From Alphaproteobacteria bacterium (GTDB taxonomy: Bacteria > Pseudomonadota > Alphaproteobacteria > GCA-2731375), in the NCBI GenBank assembly GCA_030746295.1, contig JASLMY010000280.1, positions 1 through 5,724 on the forward strand: DNA of 5,724 bases, in the 5' to 3' direction. Shown piece by piece: positions 1 through 5,467 of this stretch. The translations under genes were made by a program, and so were the position numbers. Within the stretch, counting starts at the first letter, position 1, and each line of letters opens with the position of its first letter. A model generated the notes under the pieces. That model saw only the letters and a list, made by a program, of their open reading frames with translations, had not been told where the DNA came from and searched no databases.

Positions 1-14
1 GCAGCGGAACGCCA

Positions 15-1466
15 TCACGCCTCCCAGGGCGGCGGCGTGGTGCGGCGCTTGCCGTCCGGCGTCAGGCGGAGGCCCGACGCATCGAGCCCGACCCGATCCC
101 AAAGCTTACAGGTCACCATCTTGTGCTTCTGATCCAGACCCTCGCAGTAGTTGGTGTATTCGCAACGCCGAATCTCGTCGCCACGGCCAGCGAGCATCTT
201 GGCGAACCAGTCCGGGTCGGCCAGGCTCTGTCGTGCGGCGGCGACGATGTCGGCCTTGCCTTCGGCCAAGATCGCCTCCGCCTGGTCAAAGCCGTGGATG
301 CCGCCGGCGACCACGACAGGTGTCTCCAAGCCAGCCTCGCGGACGGCCTGGCGAATGCGCGCCGTCGAAACGACGTTACGTCCGAAGGGGCCAAAGCGGT
401 CGGATAGGATCGCCGGCATGCACTCGTAGCCGCTGGGACCGGTATAGGGATAGGCGGCCTCGCCCACCGCCGGCTGCTTGGCGTCATCGAACTTGCCGCC
501 GCGCGAATAGGAAAGAAAATCCATGCCGGCACGCGCGAATTCGACCGCGAACCAAGCCGCGTCCTCGACCGTGCCGCCGCCGGGAATGCACTCCTCGGCC
601 AGCAAGCGGCTGCCGACGGGGTAGTCGTCACCCACCGCCTCGCGGACACGGTCATAGACAGCGAGCGGCAGCCGCAATCGCCCGGCCCGGTCACCGCCCC
701 AGCCGTCCTCGCGGTCGTTGGTCGCCGAGAGGAACGAGGCCATGGTGTAGGCATGCGCGTAGTGCAGCTCGACGCCGTCGATCCCGGCCTCGCGAGCCCT
801 GACGGCGGCGGCGGCGAAGAGCTCCGGCAAGACCTCGGGCAGAGCACGAATGTGGGGCAGGTGAGTGTCGGTCACACGCTCGCGATAGCCGACGGTCAAC
901 GCCTCCCGCTCCCGCGCCGTCAGCACCGCATCGCGCTCGGCCTCGGCCAGCGACACGAGCCGTGCCCTGACCGCCGCCTCGGGCATGCCCTCCATGTCGA
1001 GGGCCCGCCGATGCGACTCGGTGATCTGCAAGTAGCGCTCGAAGAACCGCTCCGGCGTCGGCCGGCGGCGAATGGTGAGGAAGTCGATCAATTGGATAAA
1101 GAGCCGGGTTTCGCCCTCGCTCGCCCGGCTCACCGTCTCCGCCAACTCGCTCAGCCCCGGAATGAAGCGGTCGTCGCCGATTCGCAGCAGCGGTCCCGAC
1201 GGGACGTCCCGAATGCCCGTCGCCTCGATGACGAGGCCGGCCGGCCGGCCCTCGGCCAACCGCCGGTACCAATCCAGAACCTCGCCCGTGACATGACCGT
1301 CCTCGCTCGCCCGCCAGGGCACCATGGCCGGCACCCAGGTCCGATGCGCCAGTTCCAGCGGCCCGACCCGTATGGGGCTGAACAGCATCGCGGCCCGGGC
1401 CGTATCGGCGCTCGGCCAAGGACCGGGATCGATCCGATGGCGGATGCGCTCGGGCGGTTTCCACAA
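15..1466 (-). CDS. Old Yellow Enzyme family NADH:flavin oxidoreductase
   Basis: A 483-residue FMN-dependent TIM-barrel oxidoreductase, expected to be cytoplasmic and to reduce an activated C=C bond with NAD(P)H. Visible landmarks are the first barrel strand (LFSPIRVGPLEL, 28-39), the FMN-contact strand FIQLIDF (123-129), the active-site motif HYAHAY (235-240) with the His-x-x-His pair and catalytic Tyr240, then N-x-R-x-DGWGGD (250-259) and the phosphate-binding VVAGGI (385-390). Residues about 130-215 form an unusually long charged helical insertion compared with classical family members. Near the C-terminus Cys435, Cys441 and Cys453 recall the iron-sulfur motif of 2,4-dienoyl-CoA reductase, but the second Cys position is Thr438 and the spacing is altered. 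The TTG start is preferred because GGAG lies 8 bases upstream. An internal ATG (complement of 1386-1388) just before the barrel has no ribosome-binding site. The gene is divergent from an aryl-CoA ligase, so an aromatic or enoyl-CoA substrate is a reasonable inference. The family call is firm; the substrate is unknown. Confidence 0.93.
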   Translation of the reverse strand: MWKPPERIRHRIDPGPWPSADTARAAMLFSPIRVGPLELAHRTWVPAMVPWRASEDGHVTGEVLDWYRRLAEGRPAGLVIEATGIRDVPSGPLLRIGDDRFIPGLSELAETVSRASEGETRLFIQLIDFLTIRRRPTPERFFERYLQITESHRRALDMEGMPEAAVRARLVSLAEAERDAVLTAREREALTVGYRERVTDTHLPHIRALPEVLPELFAAAAVRAREAGIDGVELHYAHAYTMASFLSATNDREDGWGGDRAGRLRLPLAVYDRVREAVGDDYPVGSRLLAEECIPGGGTVEDAAWFAVEFARAGMDFLSYSRGGKFDDAKQPAVGEAAYPYTGPSGYECMPAILSDRFGPFGRNVVSTARIRQAVREAGLETPVVVAGGIHGFDQAEAILAEGKADIVAAARQSLADPDWFAKMLAGRGDEIRRCEYTNYCEGLDQKHKMVTCKLWDRVGLDASGLRLTPDGKRRTTPPPWEA

Positions 1467-1474
1467 AGGCTCTG

Positions 1475-1478
1475 CTCC
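1475..1478 (-). promoter_or_regulatory. Ribosome-binding site deciding the TTG start of the flavin oxidoreductase
   Basis: On the minus strand GGAG sits 8 bases before the TTG at 1466. The alternative ATG 26 codons further in has only a GC-rich stretch without Shine-Dalgarno character in front of it. This supports the longer N-terminus (MWKPPERIRH...), whose basic and proline-rich character looks like genuine protein. Confidence 0.55.
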
Positions 1479-1490
1479 GGACGGCTCGGA

Positions 1491-1520
1491 TTGGCGTCGG
1501 CTATCGGTTCACAGTATAAC
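1491..1520 (+). promoter_or_regulatory. Candidate divergent promoter for the ligase-transporter operon
   Basis: The 65-base gap between the two divergent starts holds TTGGCG (1491-1496), an 18-base spacer and TATAAC (1515-1520), matching sigma-70 consensus at 4/6 and 5/6 positions. Transcription would begin near 1527, leaving only about 5 bases before the ligase ATG, so the transcript would be nearly leaderless and the AGGG at 1522-1525 would not be transcribed. On the minus strand TATACT (complement of 1513-1518) overlaps the same -10 box. It would give the oxidoreductase a leader of about 40 bases that includes its GGAG, but I see no good -35 for it. GGTT (1506-1509) and AACC (1518-1521) form short inverted ends around this spot and could be operator half-sites. 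This is pattern matching only. Confidence 0.4.
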
Positions 1521-1531
1521 CAGGGCCACCG

Positions 1532-2248
1532 ATGTCGAGAGCCGACCGAGACAGCTTCGCCGAGGACAATCTGCCGCCGGCAGCGGACTGGCCCGACCTC
1601 GATCTGTCGCACCCCGTCTATGCTTATCCCGAGCGCCTGAACGCCACCGTCGAGTTGCTGGACCGCTGGGTCGAGGAGCGCGAGTGGGGTATGCGGCGCT
1701 GCCTCTTGACCGAAACCGAGAACTGGAGCTACCGGGACCTCTACGAGCGGGTCAACCGGCTGGCCCATGTGCTGGTCGACGAGATGGGCCTGGTGCCGGG
1801 CAACCGGGTGCTGCTGAGGGCGCCCAACACGCCGATGATGGTCTGTGCCTATCTGGCCGTCATCAAGGCGGGCGGAATCGCCGTCGGCACCATGCCGCTG
1901 TTGCGCGCCGGCGAGCTGGCCCCAATCATCGCCAAGGCCGAGATCGGCCTGGCGCTCACCGATGCGCGGCTGGTCGATGAACTGACGGCGGCGCAGGGCG
2001 AGGCGCCTGCCTTGCGGCGGATCGCCTGCTTCGGCACGGCGGCGGCGGACGGCCTGGAAGCCATGATGGCGACCAAGCCCGCCAGCTTCGGCGCCTATGA
2101 TTCCGCCGCCAACGAGACGTGTCTTATCGCCTTCACTTCGGGAACCACCGGAGTGCCGAAAGGCACGATGCACTTTCACCGCGATCTCATCAGCATCTGC
2201 CGCGGCTCCTCGGGACTGATCCTGGAGCCGACCGCGGACGACCTCTAG
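1532..2248 (+). CDS. N-terminal fragment of the aryl-CoA ligase
   Basis: If the TAG terminates translation, this piece yields 238 residues. It contains the N-terminal substrate-binding subdomain (GNRVLLRAPNTPMMVCAYLAVIKAGG region, about 90-115) and the ATP phosphate-binding loop TSGTTGVPKG at residues 202-211, and it stops at DDL, before the aromatic-acid pocket is completed. It lacks the A5, A7, A8 and A10 motifs, so it cannot be an active ligase by itself. No independent fold boundary lies at the break. Confidence 0.6.
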   Translation: MSRADRDSFAEDNLPPAADWPDLDLSHPVYAYPERLNATVELLDRWVEEREWGMRRCLLTETENWSYRDLYERVNRLAHVLVDEMGLVPGNRVLLRAPNTPMMVCAYLAVIKAGGIAVGTMPLLRAGELAPIIAKAEIGLALTDARLVDELTAAQGEAPALRRIACFGTAAADGLEAMMATKPASFGAYDSAANETCLIAFTSGTTGVPKGTMHFHRDLISICRGSSGLILEPTADDL

Positions 2249-2263
2249 GCCGGCACGCCGCCC

Positions 2264-3142
2264 TTGGCCTTCACCTTCGGCTTGGGTGGCCTGGCCCTCT
2301 TCCCGCTGCATGCCGGGGCCGCGAGCTATCTCATCGAGACGCCGACGCCGCAGGCGCTATTGGACGCAATCGAACAGCACGATGTCTCCATCACCTTCTC
2401 GGCCCCGACCGGCTACCGCGCCATGCTGGCCGAGATCGAGGGCCGCGACCTCTCCGCCCTCCGATGCGCGGTCTCCGCCGGCGAGCATCTACCGAAGCCG
2501 CTCTTCGACGCCTTTCTCAAAGAGACCGGAATTCGGCTGATGGACGGCATCGGCGCCACCGAGATGTTGCACACCTTCATCGCCGCACGGCAAGACGACA
2601 TCCGTGCCGGCGCCACCGGCAAGGTAATCCCGGGCTTTCAGGCCCGCATCGTCGACGAGGCGATGAACGAAGTCGCGATCGGCGAGGTCGGCCGCCTTGC
2701 CGTCAAGGGCCCGACCGGCTGCCGCTACCTGGCGGACGCGCGCCAGAAGACCTACGTCAAGGACGGCTGGAACCTGACCGGCGATGCCTTCCGCACCGAT
2801 GGGCAAGGCTATTTCTGGTATGTCGCCCGGGCCGACGACATGATCATTTCGTCGGGCTACAACATCGCCGGGCCCGAGGTCGAGAACGCGCTGCTGGCCC
2901 ACCCGGCGGTTTATGAATGCGGTGTCGTCGGCGCCCCCGACCCAACGCGCGGTCAGATCGTCAAGGCCTTCGTCGTCCTGGAAGACGGTCACGCCGCCGG
3001 CGACGAGCTGGCGGCGGCACTGCAAGACCACGTCAAGGCAACGATTGCGCCCTACAAGTATCCGCGTGCTATTCAGTTCGTCGACGCCCTGCCCAAGACC
3101 CAGACCGGCAAGCTACAACGCTTCAAGCTGCGCCAAGGCTGA
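2264..3142 (+). CDS. C-terminal fragment of the aryl-CoA ligase
   Basis: This continues the same frame after the TAG. In full-length numbering it shows DGIGATEM (338-345, the A5 motif), NLTGDAFRTDG (414-424, with the ribose-binding Asp418), the hinge RADDMIISSGYNI (433-445), and PKTQTGKLQR with the catalytic Lys527 of the C-terminal lid. The nearest start codon is a TTG at 2264 with no ribosome-binding site ahead of it, so separate re-initiation looks unlikely. It lacks the phosphate-binding loop and would not be active alone. Confidence 0.55.
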   Translation: MAFTFGLGGLALFPLHAGAASYLIETPTPQALLDAIEQHDVSITFSAPTGYRAMLAEIEGRDLSALRCAVSAGEHLPKPLFDAFLKETGIRLMDGIGATEMLHTFIAARQDDIRAGATGKVIPGFQARIVDEAMNEVAIGEVGRLAVKGPTGCRYLADARQKTYVKDGWNLTGDAFRTDGQGYFWYVARADDMIISSGYNIAGPEVENALLAHPAVYECGVVGAPDPTRGQIVKAFVVLEDGHAAGDELAAALQDHVKATIAPYKYPRAIQFVDALPKTQTGKLQRFKLRQG

Positions 3143-3185
3143 GCCCCGCCCCGAGCAACGTTTCCGTCAATTTCATAGCCGCCTC

Positions 3186-4409
3186 GTGCCCCTTCTCCTC
3201 CTCGCCATCGTCGCCATGCTGATCCAGCAGACCATGGCCACCGTCGCCAAGACGGCGGTGCCGGTGCTGTTTCCGGCAATCGCGCTCGACCTCGGCATCG
3301 CCTCCGAGCTGGTCCTCGGCTACACCTGGGTTTACGCCTGCGTCGGCATGCTGGTGATGGCCGGTTGCGGCGCCTTCATCATCCGCTACGGCGCCATTCG
3401 GATGAGCCAGGTCGGCGGCCTGGTGATGGCGGCGGGCCTCGCTCTGGCGGCGGCGGCGAGCGAGCCGCTCTGGCTCGGCATCCCGGCGCTGCTGCTCGGC
3501 GCCGTGCTGATCAGTGCCGGCTCGACCTCGGCCACGCCCGCCAGCTCGCAGATCTTGGCCCGGCATGCGCCGCCACGCACCGCGCCGCTCGTCTTCTCCA
3601 TCAAGCAGACCGGCGTCCCGGCCGGCATCGCCATCGCCGGTGGCCTCGTGCTGCCGCTCGCGGTCTGGATCGGCTGGCAATGGGCGGCCGTGGTGGTGGC
3701 GATGCTCTGCGCCCTGATCACGATCGGGCTGGAACCCTGCCGCAAGGCCTTCGACGCCGAGCGCAAGCCGGACCAGAAGCTCGCCTTCGGCGACCTTTGG
3801 GAGACCCTCTACGCGGTCCTGAACGAGCCCGCGCTTCGGGCCATGGCGATGGCGGCCTTCGCCTTCGTCGGCCTGCAGTCGATCTTCGTCAACTTCACCG
3901 TCGTCTATCTCTATGAGGAGCTGAGCTACACGGCCGTCACCGCCGGCGCGATCCTATCGTTGGCGACCCTGGTCGCGGTGCCGGCCCGCATCTTCTGGGG
4001 CGTCGTCGCCAGCACGCTGGTGCCGCCGAGAGTATTGCTCGGCATCCTGGCGCTCTTCATGGCCGCGGGCGGGGCGACGATGGGCGCCTTCACGCCGGCC
4101 TGGAGCGAGTGGGCGGTGACGCTCGTCTGCCTCGTCGTCAGCGCCTCCGCCGTCTCCTGGCACGGCGTCCTCTTGTCGGAAGTCGCCCGCGCCGCGCCCG
4201 AGGGCGAGGCCGGCCGGATGACCGGCGGCGTCATGGCCTTCGGCTCCGTCGGCCAGATCGCCTACCCGCTCCTCTTCGGCGCCGTCTATTTCCTGCTGGG
4301 CTACCAGGCCGCCTACCTCGCCATCGGCGTGCCGGTCCTTGCCGTCGCCATCGCCCTGTTGCGCCAACGACGGGCAATAGTGACGGCGCGGCCCGTGAGC
4401 AGCGACTGA
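3186..4409 (+). CDS. Major facilitator superfamily transporter
   Basis: A hydrophobic protein of about 407 residues with roughly twelve membrane segments, in two halves joined by a charged loop (about 183-205, KAFDAERKPDQK). Its sequence and size fit an MFS_1-type secondary carrier of the inner membrane. SIKQTGVPAG (138-147) and SWHGVLLSEVARAAPEGEAGRMTGG (two parts of 324-348) are patterns I associate with one proteobacterial MFS branch. The start is uncertain. The frame stays open back to 2913, far inside the ligase gene, where overlap is not credible. GTG at 3186 is the first reasonable start after the ligase stop, and ATG 3216 lies inside the first helix. Neither has a Shine-Dalgarno sequence, and the codons just before 3186 (RFRQFHSR) look like the normal basic N-terminus of such carriers, so the true start may lie slightly upstream. 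It sits 43 bases after the ligase in a likely operon, so uptake or export of the ligase substrate is inferred. Confidence 0.88.
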   Translation: MPLLLLAIVAMLIQQTMATVAKTAVPVLFPAIALDLGIASELVLGYTWVYACVGMLVMAGCGAFIIRYGAIRMSQVGGLVMAAGLALAAAASEPLWLGIPALLLGAVLISAGSTSATPASSQILARHAPPRTAPLVFSIKQTGVPAGIAIAGGLVLPLAVWIGWQWAAVVVAMLCALITIGLEPCRKAFDAERKPDQKLAFGDLWETLYAVLNEPALRAMAMAAFAFVGLQSIFVNFTVVYLYEELSYTAVTAGAILSLATLVAVPARIFWGVVASTLVPPRVLLGILALFMAAGGATMGAFTPAWSEWAVTLVCLVVSASAVSWHGVLLSEVARAAPEGEAGRMTGGVMAFGSVGQIAYPLLFGAVYFLLGYQAAYLAIGVPVLAVAIALLRQRRAIVTARPVSSD

Positions 4410-4685
4410 ACCGGGCGCCTATCGACATCCAAATTGTCGCCAAGGGCCGAAATGGCTACTCTGCTGGCCGGGGCCGTCGGCCATCGGGGGAATATCGGCT
4501 CATGTCCTTAACCGTGGTCCGCCAGGGGGTGCGCAGCCCGCCCGGCAGGCTATGAGGGTCTACCTCGATGTTTCTATGCCCATCCGCATAAGACGCTGTG
4601 GGAACAGGCTCCAAGAGGTCCAAGCGATAGATTCCGAAAGGGTAATTGTAGTTGAGTTCGCCGTCTTTATGGCGGGTTAGGCAGA

Positions 4686-4714
4686 TTGAAAACTGGTATT
4701 CTACATCATATGCA
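4686..4714 (+). promoter_or_regulatory. Weak candidate promoter of the SLATT-like gene
   Basis: TTGAAA (4686-4691), a 17-base spacer and TATGCA (4709-4714) give a good -35 and a poor -10 (3/6). It is placed about 40 bases ahead of the start codon, in the AT-richest part of the window. The separate composition of the gene makes an own promoter likely, but these boxes are only suggestive. Confidence 0.25.
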
Positions 4715-4746
4715 GATCCACCTAATCGTGCCTGACTGGTAGAATA
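4697..4746. repeat. 8-base inverted repeat upstream of the SLATT-like gene
   Basis: TATTCTAC (4697-4704) and its exact complement GTAGAATA (4739-4746) are separated by 34 bases. The right arm ends at the first base of the AGGAG ribosome-binding site, and both arms are preceded by CTGG, the final G of which is the first base of the right arm. The pair could be operator half-sites or a long-loop stem reaching to the edge of the ribosome-binding site. An 8-base pair at this spacing can also arise by chance. Confidence 0.4.
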
Positions 4747-4750
4747 GGAG
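4746..4750 (+). promoter_or_regulatory. Strong ribosome-binding site of the SLATT-like gene
   Basis: AGGAG (followed by AA) lies 7 bases before the ATG at 4758 and only 4 before the GTG at 4755. The ATG is therefore the better start. It is the best Shine-Dalgarno sequence in the window. Confidence 0.7.
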
Positions 4751-4757
4751 AACTGTG

Positions 4758-5243
4758 ATGACCGAAAATATAAATTCGGACAGTCAAGGTCTTTCGAAGT
4801 TGTCTGCACGAGCCTACGTCTTTTCCAAGGCGTTCCAGCTTCGCCGAGAAGCATTGTGGTGGTCGAATCTTGTAACACTTGTATTGCCTGCTATCCTAAC
4901 AACGCTAGTTGCGATCATGTCTGCCTTGCCGGCAATTCGAGACATAAGCGTCGCGGGATTGCCGTTGGTGTCGGTGCTTGCGGGAATTGCCGCAATCTTA
5001 GTTGCCGTTCACACGGCACTTAAGTGTGAAGACTATCAAGCGGAATGTCTTCGACTCGTCGGAGTCTATCGGTCTATCGCCGTAGATGCGGAGATCGCTC
5101 TTCGGTCATCACGAGACCATAAAGAAGAGCTAGCGCGATTGTCAGAGAAACTTACGTCAGTCATCGAAACAGCCTCCGCAACCGTCCCGGAGAAATACAC
5201 CATACGAGCCAAGAAACTTGCAGCAGATGAAGGCTACGCATAA
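4758..5243 (+). CDS. Two-helix membrane protein resembling SLATT-domain effectors
   Basis: A protein of 161 residues from the ATG (numbering below from the GTG one codon earlier). A short amphipathic N-terminus (SKLSARAYVFSKAFQLRREALWW) leads into membrane helix 1 (about 36-58). A short turn (RDISVAG) follows, then helix 2 (about 66-89) and a long charged helical tail (about 90-160) beginning KCEDYQAECLRLVGVYRSIAVDAEIAL. This order matches the SLATT domains, two-helix membrane modules found with SMODS/CD-NTase and SLOG genes and predicted to be pore-forming effectors that kill infected cells. The match is by architecture and recall, not a search. No partner gene is visible in the window. Composition (about 52% G+C over 4801-5220) is well below that of its neighbours, pointing to recent transfer. 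Alternatives are another small two-helix protein family or a free-standing SLATT protein of unknown trigger. Confidence 0.8.
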   Translation: MTENINSDSQGLSKLSARAYVFSKAFQLRREALWWSNLVTLVLPAILTTLVAIMSALPAIRDISVAGLPLVSVLAGIAAILVAVHTALKCEDYQAECLRLVGVYRSIAVDAEIALRSSRDHKEELARLSEKLTSVIETASATVPEKYTIRAKKLAADEGYA

Positions 5244-5306
5244 CCAGTCCATCGAGTCGGGCGATTTTCTGCCGCCCTCCGCTTGCTGTTTGCGCGCCGG
5301 TCTTGC

Positions 5307-5331
5307 GGCATCTTGGCGCTCTTCATGGCCG
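5307..5331 (+). repeat. 25-base near-copy of MFS gene positions 4041-4065
   Basis: The two segments agree at 24 of 25 bases, the only difference being C4047 versus T5313. Identity ends sharply on both sides. In the transporter the segment encodes GILALFMA plus one base. At the second site the same codon phase lies in the open but doubtful frame that starts at 5283. The copies are in direct orientation and flank the low-GC segment with the SLATT-like gene. Confidence 0.6.
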
Positions 5332-5345
5332 TACTCGGCTTCTGG

Positions 5346-5377
5346 ATTCCGGATCGACGCTGTGCGCCGTCCGAAAT
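5346..5377. repeat. Imperfect palindrome resembling a dispersed intergenic repeat
   Basis: ATTCCGGATCGACGC (5346-5360), loop TGT, and GCGCCGTCCGAAAT (5364-5377) form about 12 Watson-Crick pairs with two mismatches (A5357/C5367 and C5349/A5374) and one bulged base (T5354). The outer context TGGATTCCGG...CCGAAATGACG resembles the TGGATTCC...GGAATGACG palindromes scattered between genes in many proteobacteria. There is no T-run after it on either strand, so it is not a typical intrinsic terminator, though it sits where two convergent genes meet. Confidence 0.45.
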
Positions 5378-5467
5378 GACGATTGCGAAAGCTCGAAGAA
5401 ATCGCCCTGTCGGCAAGACCCGGATTGGGAAGAGCAGCGAGGAAACCCCGATCGAACTCAAACCGCT

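Larger units (their letters stand above)
1532..3142 (+). pseudogene. Aryl-CoA ligase (benzoate/2-aminobenzoate-CoA ligase type) interrupted by an in-frame TAG
   Basis: The reading frame encodes a 536-codon member of the ANL adenylate-forming superfamily, the usual length for benzoate- and 2-aminobenzoate-CoA ligases. It is broken only by TAG at 2246-2248 (codon 239). These enzymes activate an aromatic acid with ATP to an acyl-adenylate and transfer it to CoA in the cytoplasm. The frame does not shift across the stop. The sequence continues AGTPPLAFTFGLGG, which from memory of the family follows directly on DDV-F in 2-aminobenzoate-CoA ligases, so the amber codon seems to replace an aromatic residue. 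Every other motif is intact, which suggests a recent nonsense mutation, a sequencing or assembly error, or readthrough. The start ATG has AGGG 6 bases upstream, and the N-terminal pattern DNLPP...YPERLN is typical of this branch. The transporter gene follows after 43 bases on the same strand. The family is well supported; the exact substrate (anthranilate, benzoate or a relative) is inference. Confidence 0.85.
4410..4757. other. Gap without a convincing gene; start of the low-GC segment
   Basis: The first part (to about 4555) is still GC-rich, like the preceding genes. From about 4556 composition falls (about 47% G+C counted over 4561-4740). On the plus strand all three frames are broken. The longest piece, 4552-4680, would give 42 residues with no ribosome-binding site. 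On the minus strand a frame stays open from 4878 down to 4456 (140 codons), but it overlaps the start of the next gene head to head, begins without a usable start signal and matches nothing I recognise. There is no clear terminator after the transporter. Confidence 0.6.
5244..5467. other. Intergenic segment holding a palindrome and a duplicated 25-mer
   Basis: Intermediate composition (about 59% G+C over 5281-5460). A plus-strand frame runs from a TTG at 5283 to 5540, but it has no ribosome-binding site, overlaps the convergent transporter gene tail to tail, and reads as low-quality protein after residue 25. A minus-strand frame over 5234-5461 is equally unconvincing. The recognisable structures are the near-copy of the MFS gene at 5307-5331 and the stem-loop at 5346-5377. 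Confidence 0.55.

Noticed and set aside
2913..3185. Upstream extension of the transporter frame to 2913
   Set aside because: It lies inside the ligase C-terminus in another frame, and the translated part is rich in Arg, Pro and Ser as expected for a shadow of a GC-rich gene.
4453..4509. Short frame beginning ATGGCT with nearby GGCC-rich hairpin potential after the transporter
   Set aside because: Only 18 codons, and the hairpin has no T-run; GC-rich sequence gives such pairings readily.
4552..4680. 42-residue plus-strand frame upstream of the SLATT-like gene, considered as an antitoxin-like partner
   Set aside because: No ribosome-binding site, no recognisable motif, and 77 bases of broken sequence separate it from the next gene.
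4740..4745. TAGAAT as a -10 box for the SLATT-like gene
   Set aside because: Good match to consensus, but it has no -35 at the right distance and would start transcription beyond the ribosome-binding site.
5259..5277. GGGCG...CGCCC hairpin after the SLATT-like gene as a terminator
   Set aside because: Only five base pairs with a nine-base loop and no T-run afterwards.
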